Origin: GCA-2725625 sp964574215
GTDB taxonomy: Bacteria > Pseudomonadota > Alphaproteobacteria > Rhodospirillales > UBA2165
NCBI GenBank assembly: GCA_964574215.1
Contig: CAZNLR010000006.1
Location: 71,458 to 135,457, forward strand
Reading direction: 5' to 3'
DNA length: 64,000 bases
Part shown: piece after piece, positions 9,027-17,406 of the stretch
How positions within the stretch are numbered: the stretch's first letter is position 1
How the letters are laid out: each line of letters starts with the position of its first letter
Notes under the pieces: model-generated
Database searches by the model: none
Seen by the model: the letters and a program-made list of their open reading frames with translations, nothing else
Told to the model about the DNA's origin: nothing
Program-made: the position numbers and the translations under genes

Positions 9027-9038
9027 GTTTTCCTGTTC

Positions 9039-10730
9039 CTATAGATACATTTTGTCTTCGGTATAAGCGCCGTAAACATCCCGGAAGACGGCGCCGATTT
9101 CGCCGACTGTGGCATAGACTTTAATGGCCCCAAGAATATAGGGGATGACGTTTTCACCGGCTTCGGTGGCGACACGCAGCGCCTCGACCTTTTCTTTGAC
9201 GGCGTCGTTGTCACGATCGGCTTTGAGTTTCTTGAGCCTTGCAACGATACGCTCTTCCGACTCCGGATCGTATTTCAACGGAGCCACGTCCACTTTTTCA
9301 TCGGTGGTAAATTTATTCAGGCCGACTTTGACCTTTTCGTCGTTCTCCAACTCCTGATGCTGACGATAGGCGTTTTCATTGATTTCCTGCTGGTAGAAAC
9401 CCTTATCAATGGCCTTGATGGCGCCACCCATCTCCTCGATTTTACCCAGATAGTCGAAAACTTCGTTCTCGATCTTCTTGGTCAGGGTTTCGACGTAATA
9501 GGAACCTGCCAGCGGATCGGGCGTACTGGTGACACCGGTCTCGTGGGCGAGGATTTGCTGCGTGCGGAGCGCTATGGTAGCGCCCTGCTCCGTCGGCGTT
9601 TGATAGGCTTCATCAAAGGACGACAGATTGGCCCACTGCACGCCGCCCAAAACACCGCCCAATGCCTGGATGGTGGTGCGTACGATATTAATTAAGGGCT
9701 GTTGCCGGGTCAGGTTGCTGCCGCCGGTATAGATCATGATCTTGGCGTTCCAGGTGTCGGGATTTTTGGCGCCGAAACGTTCTTTGGCGACCTTGGCCCA
9801 TACCTTCCTGAAAGCCCGGAATTTGGCGGCTTCTTCGAAAAGGTCCAGGGTTGAGGAAAAGAACCAGGAAAACTTGCCCGCGAAATCATCGATGGTGAAA
9901 CCCCGCTTTTCCATTTCCTCGATATAAGTAATGGCGATGGCCAGCGGAAAAGCCAGCTCCTGGATGGCGTTGGCGCCGGCTTCCCGCGTGTGGTAACCGC
10001 ACAACTGCATGGGCGAATAGCCGGGATGGTTGCGGGTGATGTATTCGATCACGTCCGACGATAGTTTGTGATGTCCGGCGGGCGTGGTGAACTGAGTGCC
10101 GCGGCAGACGAACTCCATCAAGGCCTCGTTGGTCAGGAACAGGCCGAAGGAATTGGGATCGATACCCTTCTTTTCGGCCAGCGCCAGGAACAGGCTGAGG
10201 ATAATCGGTCCTGTCGACATGCCGACGCAGACGAACATTCTGGCCATGTCCAACGGCACGCCGTCAAAAATGATCTCCATATCCTGCAACGAGTCGATGG
10301 GAACGCCGGTCTTGCCCACTTCGCCTTCGGCCAAGGGATCATCGGAATCCAAACCTTTGTGGGTCGGCAGATCGAGCGCGATGGATAACGAAGAGGCCCC
10401 CTGCTCGAGCACGAACTTAAAGCGTTTGTTGGTCTCTTCGGCGGATGCAAAACCGCTGTATTGCATCATCATCCAGTGTTCGTTCCGATATCCGGCCGGG
10501 TCGAGCCCGCGGGCAAAGGGAAATTCACCCGGGAACCCCAAATCCTCCAGATAGTCAAACCCGGATTCCTCCAGATCCAACGGCGTGTAGAGAGATTTAA
10601 CGGGTATCCGTGAATCCGTGAAATGTTCGGAGTCATTGTCATTCGATCCGTTTTCCTTGCCATTGAGAACTTCTGTCTCCCAATGGGCCCGGGATTTTTT
10701 CAAACGCTCCAAATATTCTTTATCAAACAT
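9039..10730 (-). CDS. Acyl-CoA mutase large subunit, methylmalonyl-CoA mutase family, substrate unknown
   Basis: This is a 563-residue TIM-barrel mutase subunit with family landmarks SLSIALDLPTHKG, GEVGKTGVPIDSLQDMEIIFD, GYHTREAGANAIQELAF, TGGSNLTRQQPLINIVRTT and DPLAGSYYVETLT. It catalyses a radical carbon-skeleton rearrangement of an acyl-CoA with adenosylcobalamin. The substrate loop, normally TIRQYAGF in methylmalonyl-CoA mutase, reads MMMQYSGF here. The tyrosine is kept but the residues next to it differ. The arginine that binds the substrate carboxylate in methylmalonyl-CoA mutase appears kept (EFVCRGTQF). The 2-hydroxyisobutyryl-CoA mutase residues (Ile and Asp at the two key sites) are not present. 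It may therefore act on a dicarboxylic acyl-CoA, but this is inference. Confidence 0.9.
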   Translation of the reverse strand: MFDKEYLERLKKSRAHWETEVLNGKENGSNDNDSEHFTDSRIPVKSLYTPLDLEESGFDYLEDLGFPGEFPFARGLDPAGYRNEHWMMMQYSGFASAEETNKRFKFVLEQGASSLSIALDLPTHKGLDSDDPLAEGEVGKTGVPIDSLQDMEIIFDGVPLDMARMFVCVGMSTGPIILSLFLALAEKKGIDPNSFGLFLTNEALMEFVCRGTQFTTPAGHHKLSSDVIEYITRNHPGYSPMQLCGYHTREAGANAIQELAFPLAIAITYIEEMEKRGFTIDDFAGKFSWFFSSTLDLFEEAAKFRAFRKVWAKVAKERFGAKNPDTWNAKIMIYTGGSNLTRQQPLINIVRTTIQALGGVLGGVQWANLSSFDEAYQTPTEQGATIALRTQQILAHETGVTSTPDPLAGSYYVETLTKKIENEVFDYLGKIEEMGGAIKAIDKGFYQQEINENAYRQHQELENDEKVKVGLNKFTTDEKVDVAPLKYDPESEERIVARLKKLKADRDNDAVKEKVEALRVATEAGENVIPYILGAIKVYATVGEIGAVFRDVYGAYTEDKMYL

Positions 10731-10775
10731 AATATCCTCGCAGGTTTTGCCGCATGATGACGGCGTTCGCCCCCT

Positions 10776-12395
10776 CTAACGTTCGATTTTGATGCCGGCC
10801 GCTTCCCGGTCCCAGGTGGCATCGGTGTTGCCCATATCGCGAAGGGCAAATTTCTGCACCTTCTGGTTGGGCGTCTTGGGGAACTCGTCAACGAACTCCA
10901 CGTATCTGGGAACCATGAAATAGGCCATCCGGTCCTTGCTGTACAAAATCAGATCTTCGGCGCTCAGGGATTCACCGTCTTTTAAAATGACGAAGATCTT
11001 AACTTCATCCTCGGTCATCACCTCGTCCTTGACGGCCACCGCCGCTGATTCCAGGACGCTGGGATGGGAATTGACCACTTCCTCCACTTCGTAGGACGAA
11101 ATGTTTTCGCCCCGCCGCCTGATGGCGTCCTTCTTGCGGTCGACGAAGTAAAAATATCCGTCTTCGTCCTGGATGCCGAAATCCCCCGTATGATACCAGA
11201 GATTGCGGAAAGCCGCTAAGGTCGCTTCAGGCATGTTGTAGTACCCCGCCATCTGTACATAAGGTACCGTGCCCCGGACGATGATTTCGCCCTTGGTGCC
11301 ACGGGGTACTTCTAAATCGTTGTCGTCGACGATGCGGCAGTCGAAATGGGGCAGCGCCTTGCCGCAGGAATCGGGCTTGGTTTCCTCATCGAATGGCGAC
11401 GCCATACAGATGGCGGTCTCGGTGGCGCCGAACATGCTGACCAGCTTGACGCCGAACCGCTTCTCGAATTCCAGTGCTTCGGGGATCAGGGGTACGGAAT
11501 TAATCACCCTGAGAGAGTTGTTTTTATCCTCGGGACTGGGCGCCTGTTTCATCAGCAGGATCAAGATTGATCCCATAACGTTGGTGTGAGTCGCCTGGCA
11601 TTCGGCGATTTCGTCCATAAAGGTCGAGAGGCTGAAAAGTTTGCTCATGACGAACGTCCCCTTGGTCAGGAGAGCCGTATAGCAAGAGGTCAGCTGGGCA
11701 TTGGCATGGAACATGGGGAGACACGAAAACAGCACATCGCCTTCCGTATGATTCTGGAAATGGATCGCCATCAGGGCATTGTCGTAATAATAATGCTGAC
11801 TCAACATGGCGCCCTTGGAAGGACCCGTCGTCCCCGACGTATAGAGGATGGACATGGCATCGGTGGGATGGACTTTGTTCTCGGGCTGGTCGGAAGAACC
11901 GGTCAGCAGGGTATCGAATTCCAGAATATCAATGGCCGCGAAACTGTCCGTGCTCTCCACCTCCGGATTTTCCTCGACCCGGATCATCTTGGTAACGTTA
12001 CTGATCTCATCCTCGATCATCTTGATGCGTTCGATCAGGTCGTTGTCGATAAACAGGACCGTCGCTTCCGAGTTGGTGACGATATGGCGCAGCAGGTTTC
12101 CCTTTAGATTGGGGTTTACGGGAACCATCACGGCGCCGAGCTTTGCCAGCCCGTACCAGGCGTAGATGAATTCCAAAGAATTCTTCATCAGCAAGCACAC
12201 TTTGTCGCCTTGCTGAATGCCCAGACCGGCCAGCGAATTCGCCATCCGATTGGAAGTATCGTTCATTTCCGCATAGGTCACGGACTTGTCGCGAAACTTG
12301 ACGTAAGTTTGGTCGCCGAGCTCTTGGGCCCGAAGGTTCAACAAGGCCGATAAGGTCCGGTCTTCAAAATCCAGTTCGAAACGTGAATAGTCCAA
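10776..12395 (-). CDS. Acyl-CoA synthetase (AMP-forming, CaiC-like)
   Basis: This adenylate-forming ligase activates a carboxylic acid to acyl-CoA with ATP. Motifs: LYTSGTTGPSKGAMLS (A3), MFGATETAICMA (A5), WYHTGDFGIQDEDGYFYFVDRKKD (A7-A8) and the C-terminal catalytic lysine in NQKVQKFALRD. A TTG at 12428 gives a longer frame, but I prefer the TTG at 12395, which has AGGAAGG five bases upstream. With that start, the palindrome at 12426-12443 is just upstream of the gene. It precedes the mutase large subunit by 45 bases and is probably the first gene of that operon. Confidence 0.88.
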   Translation of the reverse strand: MDYSRFELDFEDRTLSALLNLRAQELGDQTYVKFRDKSVTYAEMNDTSNRMANSLAGLGIQQGDKVCLLMKNSLEFIYAWYGLAKLGAVMVPVNPNLKGNLLRHIVTNSEATVLFIDNDLIERIKMIEDEISNVTKMIRVEENPEVESTDSFAAIDILEFDTLLTGSSDQPENKVHPTDAMSILYTSGTTGPSKGAMLSQHYYYDNALMAIHFQNHTEGDVLFSCLPMFHANAQLTSCYTALLTKGTFVMSKLFSLSTFMDEIAECQATHTNVMGSILILLMKQAPSPEDKNNSLRVINSVPLIPEALEFEKRFGVKLVSMFGATETAICMASPFDEETKPDSCGKALPHFDCRIVDDNDLEVPRGTKGEIIVRGTVPYVQMAGYYNMPEATLAAFRNLWYHTGDFGIQDEDGYFYFVDRKKDAIRRRGENISSYEVEEVVNSHPSVLESAAVAVKDEVMTEDEVKIFVILKDGESLSAEDLILYSKDRMAYFMVPRYVEFVDEFPKTPNQKVQKFALRDMGNTDATWDREAAGIKIER

Positions 12396-12425
12396 AATTA
12401 CCTTCCTGATCTCTTTCTCAAAATA

Positions 12426-12443
12426 CAATACAATAATGTATGG
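12426..12443. promoter_or_regulatory. Candidate TetR operator upstream of the acyl-CoA ligase
   Basis: On the minus strand this reads CCATACATTATTGTATTG. It matches the palindrome at 13241 in 15 of 18 positions. It lies about 30 bases upstream of the preferred ligase start, and 90 bases past the end of the TetR gene. An adjacent TetR repressor and a second copy near the thiolase suggest a shared regulator site. Confidence 0.6.
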
Positions 12444-12533
12444 TTGTTAAAATTATGGGTCAAGCTTGGCGTAACACGCCGCATATGACTTGCCGGGTTA
12501 AAGACGTTCCGTAAAAATATATGTCACTCATCC

Positions 12534-13142
12534 TTATTCATCCTGGGCCAAATGAGTCAGATCGACGCCCTCAAAGGCTTGCCGAAAACAAGCCCACTGG
12601 CGTTTTTGACGATGAGCCGGCCCCTCCTTCCGACGGATCATGGCTTCTCCGAATATCAACGAATACAGTAAGAAGGAACGCTGAGTGGCGTCGGTACGGG
12701 ACAGACCAATCTCCAAAAACCGGTCGACCATATAAACAAAACGATCCTCATCGACCTGCTCCACCAGACGGGCGACGTCTTTGTCTGATCTCGCCCACAG
12801 TCGAATGGCCAGTTCGGCGCTGAAATCAACCTTGCCTGAATTGGCTTCTGCAAATAAATTTTCCATCTTTTGATAAGGATTACCGCCGATTTTTTCCACC
12901 CGGTGGATAATGCCGTAGGTCTCCCGTTCCATCCAATGGGACAAGATGCCGTTAAGGAATTCCTCCCTGTCGGCGAAGTGCCAGTAGAAGCTGCCCCTGG
13001 TAACATTCTGGCGCTCACACAGATTCTCGACCCGAATGGATTCGATCCCCTTTTCCCCCAGTGCCCGCATACCTTCTTTAAGCCAATCTTCCTTGGTCAG
13101 GTTTCGGCGTTTTTTCCGGTTGGATTTTTTTATCGCGCCCAA
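12534..13142 (-). CDS. TetR-family transcriptional regulator
   Basis: The N-terminal helix-turn-helix is clear: LTKEDWLKEGMRALGEKGIE leading into VENLCERQNVTRGSFYWHFADREEFL (about residues 15-65). The C-terminal ligand-binding half (about 70-202) is all helical and not recognisable to a ligand class. A basic stretch (KKSNRKKRR) precedes the DNA-binding domain. The start is a TTG at 13142. The gene lies between the mutase/ligase genes and the thiolase operon, which is divergent. This points to control of the acyl-CoA island, likely with an acyl-CoA or its acid as inducer. Confidence 0.9.
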   Translation of the reverse strand: MGAIKKSNRKKRRNLTKEDWLKEGMRALGEKGIESIRVENLCERQNVTRGSFYWHFADREEFLNGILSHWMERETYGIIHRVEKIGGNPYQKMENLFAEANSGKVDFSAELAIRLWARSDKDVARLVEQVDEDRFVYMVDRFLEIGLSRTDATQRSFLLYSLIFGEAMIRRKEGPAHRQKRQWACFRQAFEGVDLTHLAQDE

Positions 13143-13240
13143 CGGTTAATCCTATATTTCGCCATAGATGTCAGCCTCAACTTAAATCTTGTCTCGAATA
13201 AATGTCACAATCCAGAGCAGATAAAAATAAACTTTCTTGA

Positions 13241-13258
13241 CCATACGATATTGTATGG
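13241..13258. promoter_or_regulatory. Candidate TetR operator between tetR and thiolase
   Basis: The sequence CCATACGATATTGTATGG is an 18-bp palindrome with perfect six-base arms (CCATAC/GTATGG) and only one mismatched pair in the centre. It sits in the divergent gap, about 100 bases upstream of the TetR start and 120 upstream of the thiolase. A near copy lies before the acyl-CoA ligase. Confidence 0.7.
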
Positions 13259-13377
13259 TATCTAATCAAACATCAAATACCAAGAGCAAATATAGACTCG
13301 CGCAAAAGGAATGCAGTAGACTCGTGTAAAGCGGTGAGACGCCAAGTAAGGCATCCTTTTTCGGATAGGAGAAAACG

Positions 13378-14547
13378 ATGAGCGAGACGAGAGTGGCAAT
13401 CGTCGCCGCCGGCACTACCAAGTTCGGCGCCAGGAAAGCAACTTTTCGCGACCTGATATCGGAAGCGGCGAAGGCAACGTTCGACAGCAATGAACGGATA
13501 ACGCCGAAAGATATCAAATCCTTCATTCTCTCGACCGTGTACCCCGAACGATCCGCCTTCCAAGGCCACCCCGCCCCTCTGGCGGCCGAGTGGTGCGGCG
13601 TGCGGCCGACCGACTTCCACGTCCGGGTGGAAAACCAGTGCGGTAGCGGTACCTCGGCCATTCGTACGGCTTATTCAATTATCAAGTCCGGCATGACCGA
13701 TATGGTCATGGTACTCGGCGTCGAAAAGATCATGGTGCCGTCCCACGGTGAAATTTTCCTCAACGCCATGGCCGGGTCGGACCGCGAATGGGAAAGCTGT
13801 TACGGCATCACGCCGCCACCCCTGTTCGCCATGGTGGCTCAGGCCCATATGCAGAAGTTCAACACCACGGAAGAACAGATCGCTCACGTCTCGGTGAAAA
13901 ATCACAATCACTCCTTGAACAACCCCAAAGCCCACCATCAGAAAGGCGCGACCCTGGATAAAGTTATGAGTTCCAGGATGATATCCAATCCCATCAAGCT
14001 CTACGATTGTTCCACCAACACCGACGGCGCCGCCGGCGCCATTGTCTGTTCGGAAGAACGCGCCAAGGAATTGTGCGACAATCCCATATATATCCGCGGC
14101 ACCGCCCAGATTAATGACGGCTATCCCTGGGCAAATTATCCGAAAGACTGGTCGACCTGGCCTTCGTTGGAATATGCAGCCGGCCGCGCCTATGAAATGG
14201 CCGGTATCAGCCCGTCCGATGTCGACGTCGCCGAAATCCATGATTGTTTCACGATATCCGAGATCGTCGAATATGAAGAACTCGGTTTCTGCAAAAAGGG
14301 CGAAGGCGGCGCTTTCGTCGAGGACGGCGGGGCCACCTTCGGCGGCGATGTCGTGGTCAATCCCAGCGGCGGCCTGATCGCCTGCGGCCATCCCTTCGGC
14401 GCCACCGGCATACGTCAGGCCCATGAAGCCTATATCCAGTTGCGGGGCGAAGCCGGCGACCGGCAGGTCGAAGATGCCGATATCTTTCTGGGGCATAATT
14501 TAAGCGGCCTCGGCGAACACCATATCCTAATTTACGGAAGCCATTGA
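13378..14547 (+). CDS. Thiolase, SCP2/acetyl-CoA acetyltransferase type
   Basis: This 389-residue thiolase has the nucleophilic cysteine in VENQCGSGTSAIRTA, a family histidine in AEIHDCFTISE, and the C-terminal CGHPFGATGIRQ with the second active-site residues. SCP2-type thiolases of this kind normally need a Zn-ribbon/OB-fold partner, and the next gene encodes one. It would cleave a 3-oxoacyl-CoA, which fits a route in which an acid is activated, rearranged and oxidised. It is the first gene of the plus-strand set, with GGAG 8 bases before the ATG and a palindromic operator upstream. Confidence 0.9.
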   Translation: MSETRVAIVAAGTTKFGARKATFRDLISEAAKATFDSNERITPKDIKSFILSTVYPERSAFQGHPAPLAAEWCGVRPTDFHVRVENQCGSGTSAIRTAYSIIKSGMTDMVMVLGVEKIMVPSHGEIFLNAMAGSDREWESCYGITPPPLFAMVAQAHMQKFNTTEEQIAHVSVKNHNHSLNNPKAHHQKGATLDKVMSSRMISNPIKLYDCSTNTDGAAGAIVCSEERAKELCDNPIYIRGTAQINDGYPWANYPKDWSTWPSLEYAAGRAYEMAGISPSDVDVAEIHDCFTISEIVEYEELGFCKKGEGGAFVEDGGATFGGDVVVNPSGGLIACGHPFGATGIRQAHEAYIQLRGEAGDRQVEDADIFLGHNLSGLGEHHILIYGSH

Positions 14548-14549
14548 CA

Positions 14550-14999
14550 ATGAACGCTAAAAGCAACCTGGATTATGTGATCGATCACAATGTCTATGTC
14601 TGTGATCCCGTACCGCAGCAGACCGAGGATCAAAATAGGGTTTATCCCTTTTATGATCATCTGCGCGAGAACCGCCTGACCACAACCCAATGCCAGGATT
14701 GTGGCCAAATCGCCTGGCCACCGAAAATCGTCTGCAATGAATGTATGTCGGACAATATGGAGTGGGTTGACTTTCCGCCCACCGGTACGATTTACGCTTT
14801 CACCGTACAGGAAGCCGGCGTACCGCCGGGATTCGAGTCACCCTTGGTCTTCGCCCTGATCGACTTCGACAACGACGTGAGAATCATCAGCGCTCTGGTG
14901 GATACCGATCATACGAAGGTGGAAGTGGGTGCGGAGGTCGCCTTGAAAGTAGTCGAAGCGCCCCGCGACAGGGTTTTGTTTTTCTTTACGCTGATATAG
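14550..14999 (+). CDS. Zn-ribbon/OB-fold (DUF35) thiolase partner
   Basis: This 149-residue protein has a rubredoxin-like zinc ribbon, CQDCG and CNECMSDN, then an OB-fold with GTIYAFTVQEAG and SPLVFALIDFDNDVRIIS. Such ChsH2/BbsA-like proteins form complexes with thiolases and stabilise or activate them. BbsA in benzoylsuccinyl-CoA cleavage is a known example. I took the ATG at 14550; an in-frame TTG at 14544 overlaps the thiolase stop. It lies 24 bases before the MeaB-type gene. Confidence 0.9.
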   Translation: MNAKSNLDYVIDHNVYVCDPVPQQTEDQNRVYPFYDHLRENRLTTTQCQDCGQIAWPPKIVCNECMSDNMEWVDFPPTGTIYAFTVQEAGVPPGFESPLVFALIDFDNDVRIISALVDTDHTKVEVGAEVALKVVEAPRDRVLFFFTLI

Positions 15000-15023
15000 T
15001 ACGGGCTGACACGACACCGTCCC

Positions 15024-15986
15024 ATGCACGAGATCGCTAAGAAAATAATTGCCGGCGAGGTCCGCACCGCATCACGTCTCATCCGTGATATCGACGATGG
15101 CGATGCCGGTGTCAGATCAATTTTAAAAGACTTGTACACACGCACTGGCAACGGCTATGTGGTGGGCATTACCGGCTCACCGGGCGCGGGAAAAAGCACC
15201 ATCGTCGATCAATTGATCGGCCATCTACGCGAGGATGAAAAAACGCTCGGCGTGCTTAGCATCGATCCCACCAGCCCATTTACCGGTGGCGCCATTCTTG
15301 GTGACCGCATCAGAATGCAGCGACATGCCACGGACAAAGACGTTTTCATTCGGTCGATGGCAACCAGGGGCGCGTTCGGCGGTCTCAGCCGGTCGACCAA
15401 AGGCGCCATCAACGTGATGGACGCCATGGGTAAAGATTACATCCTCGTCGAGACGGTCGGTGTCGGACAGGATGAAGTGGATATTGTGGGCTGCGCCGAT
15501 ACCACCATCGTCGCTATGCCGCCGGGAATGGGCGACGACATTCAGGCCATCAAAGCCGGCGTCATGGAGATTGCGGACATATTCGTCGTCAACAAGGCCG
15601 ACCTGGATGGCGCCGAGCGGGCCGTCAATCACCTGACCGCAATGCTGGAACTGAATGCGGCGAAGTACGACGACAATCAATGGAAACCGCCGATTTTACT
15701 GGTCGAAGCGACCCGCGGTAAAGGTATCCCTGAATTGTTGGAAGCCATTGAGCAGCACCGGCAACATGAGCAATCTTCCGATGAAAATAATGCCCGAACA
15801 AAAGCCCGGGACAAAATCGGCATTGAAATCGTCGAAATGATTCACGCTTCGCTTATCGACAACTGCCAATCTTTCCTCGACAATGGATCGACGATTGAGG
15901 AATCCGTTGACGCCATTTTGAATGGCGGTTCCGATCCGTATACGGAAAGCGAGAAGTTGATTGACCGCTTTCTGCGTTCCAAATAA
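15024..15986 (+). CDS. MeaB-type G3E GTPase, mutase chaperone
   Basis: MeaB-like GTPases load adenosylcobalamin into acyl-CoA mutases and protect them from inactivation. The 320-residue protein has the P-loop GITGSPGAGKSTIV, Mg-binding SIDPTSPFTGGAILGDRIRM, the switch III-like VETVGVGQDEVDIV, and the guanine-specificity NKADLDGAE. The C-terminal dimerisation arm is present. Its presence beside a B12-dependent mutase supports a functional mutase. In the 2-hydroxyisobutyrate clusters the equivalent gene is hcmP. Whether it serves only this mutase is unknown. Confidence 0.92.
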   Translation: MHEIAKKIIAGEVRTASRLIRDIDDGDAGVRSILKDLYTRTGNGYVVGITGSPGAGKSTIVDQLIGHLREDEKTLGVLSIDPTSPFTGGAILGDRIRMQRHATDKDVFIRSMATRGAFGGLSRSTKGAINVMDAMGKDYILVETVGVGQDEVDIVGCADTTIVAMPPGMGDDIQAIKAGVMEIADIFVVNKADLDGAERAVNHLTAMLELNAAKYDDNQWKPPILLVEATRGKGIPELLEAIEQHRQHEQSSDENNARTKARDKIGIEIVEMIHASLIDNCQSFLDNGSTIEESVDAILNGGSDPYTESEKLIDRFLRSK

Positions 15987-16027
15987 CCAAATTTTGAATT
16001 CGTCGTCCATTCTGCTAAACCCTTTCC

Positions 16028-16795
16028 ATGACCGGCAGAATTTACAAGTCGATCCTCATTACCGGTGCTTCCAGCGGCATCGGCGAAGCGCTGGCGCTGC
16101 ATTACGCCGCCGACGGCGTGCGGTTGCATCTAACCGGCCGCGACAAAGATCGCCTGGAAGGCGTGGCCGAAAAATGCCGGTCGATGGGCGCATTGGCAGA
16201 GGCGAGAATTATTGATGTCCGAAATGCTACCGAAATGGCGGACTGGATCGGTCAGGTGGATAACGCCCACCCGCTCGACCTGGTGATTGCCAATGCCGGC
16301 GTTTCCACCGAGACGTCAGGCGTACCGGACTCCGAGGAACAGAAGCGTCTGATCAGAGAGATCAATATCGGCGGTGTGGCGAATACGGTGGAGCCCCTAC
16401 TTCCCCGCATGGCGCAACGGAAATCGGGCCAGATTGCCCTAATGGCATCGCTGGCGGCGTTCCGCGGATTGCCGAGCGGCCCCGCTTACAGCGCCAGCAA
16501 AGCGTGGGTCAAATCCTGGGGCGAGGCCTTGCGGGGACGCATGCAGCGGGACGATGTCGGCGTCTCGGTCATCTGCCCGGGATTCGTGCGGAGCCGGATC
16601 ACCGACAGCAACCAGTTTAGCATGCCCATGTTCATGGAAGCGCCCAAGGCCGCCCGCATCATCGCCAAAGGCCTCGCCCGCAACAAGGGACTGATCGCCT
16701 TCCCCTTCCCCATGTATTTCATGCTCCGGCTGGTGACCACCCTTCCTGCCGTCCTCACCGAACGCTTTTTCAGCAACCTGCCGGATAAGGAGTAA
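16028..16795 (+). CDS. Short-chain dehydrogenase/reductase
   Basis: This is a classical SDR with TGASSGIG near the N-terminus, NAG (IANAGVS) and the catalytic YSASK preceded by a serine in LMASLAAF. Length 255 residues. It lies 41 bases after the GTPase gene and probably belongs to the same transcript. In this context it could oxidise a hydroxyacyl-CoA before thiolysis, but SDR substrates cannot be read from sequence. The C-terminal hydrophobic segment (PFPMYFMLRLVTTLPAVL) resembles the membrane-facing tails of some lipid-acting SDRs. Confidence 0.85.
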   Translation: MTGRIYKSILITGASSGIGEALALHYAADGVRLHLTGRDKDRLEGVAEKCRSMGALAEARIIDVRNATEMADWIGQVDNAHPLDLVIANAGVSTETSGVPDSEEQKRLIREINIGGVANTVEPLLPRMAQRKSGQIALMASLAAFRGLPSGPAYSASKAWVKSWGEALRGRMQRDDVGVSVICPGFVRSRITDSNQFSMPMFMEAPKAARIIAKGLARNKGLIAFPFPMYFMLRLVTTLPAVLTERFFSNLPDKE

Positions 16796-16811
16796 CCTGG
16801 CTACATTGTGC

Positions 16812-16843
16812 CGAACCAAGCGGTAATTTTTATGGCTGGTTCG
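16812..16843 (+). terminator. Inverted repeat after the SDR gene, possible terminator
   Basis: CGAACCA and TGGTTCG form a seven-base stem with a long loop, 17 bases past the SDR stop. There is no T-tract right after it, so it is a weak candidate for transcript end. Confidence 0.3.
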
Positions 16844-16867
16844 AAAACTTCATTTCCTGAATGTGGA

Positions 16868-16879
16868 CATACGATATTG
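16868..16879. promoter_or_regulatory. Operator half-like match upstream of hemerythrin
   Basis: CATACGATATTG is identical over 12 bases to the left part of the palindrome at 13241. The right arm is not kept. It lies about 70 bases before the hemerythrin gene. It may be chance or a degenerate TetR site. Confidence 0.3.
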
Positions 16880-16948
16880 AGGCATCGCTATTTCCACTTT
16901 AGTGTAATTACAGAACGAAGATACAATTGCAGGGGCTAGGATGTTGAA

Positions 16949-17362
16949 ATGTCGGAACTGGTGCAAGCCCTGAAGGCCGAACACGCTAATATCCACAAAA
17001 TGCTGGTCAATGTCAGCAATCTCGGAGTCAATACGGAAAAAGGGCATACGGCCCTGGTAGCGGCAAAAACCGGGCTCCTTTCACACTTGGCCCGTGAAGA
17101 TGAACATCTCTATCCAGTACTCTTTGACGCCGCCCAAGATGACCCTATCCTGGCTGACGCCCTGGATTTTTTCGGCGAGAATTTAGTGGGCGTCGCAGAG
17201 GCGGCGCTTGCATTTTTCGATAAGTATGAAGAGAAAATTGGCGCCGATGACGAATTTGAAGCGGACTTTTCAAATTTCGTGAATGTTTTGACCCAAAGAA
17301 TTCAAAAGGAAGAATCGGTTATCTACAAAATGTTCGACCAATTACACGATGAAACAGGGTAG
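16949..17362 (+). CDS. Hemerythrin HHE-domain protein
   Basis: This 137-residue four-helix protein has histidines and acids in hemerythrin-like spacing: KAEHANIHKML, LLSHLAREDEHLYP and, near the end, QKEESVIYKMFDQ. Such domains bind a di-iron site and can carry or sense oxygen or nitric oxide, or aid iron storage. The gene stands alone between the SDR and the convergent mltG. The function is not fixed by the sequence; a role in oxygen or redox sensing is possible. Confidence 0.8.
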   Translation: MSELVQALKAEHANIHKMLVNVSNLGVNTEKGHTALVAAKTGLLSHLAREDEHLYPVLFDAAQDDPILADALDFFGENLVGVAEAALAFFDKYEEKIGADDEFEADFSNFVNVLTQRIQKEESVIYKMFDQLHDETG

Positions 17363-17406
17363 CGGCGACGGGAAATACGGCCAACCAATTGGGAAATCAT
17401 ACTCAA

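Noticed and set aside
9039..10730. 2-hydroxyisobutyryl-CoA mutase identity
   Set aside because: The layout matches hcmA/hcmB/hcmP but the diagnostic Ile and Asp residues are absent; Tyr and Ala are found instead.
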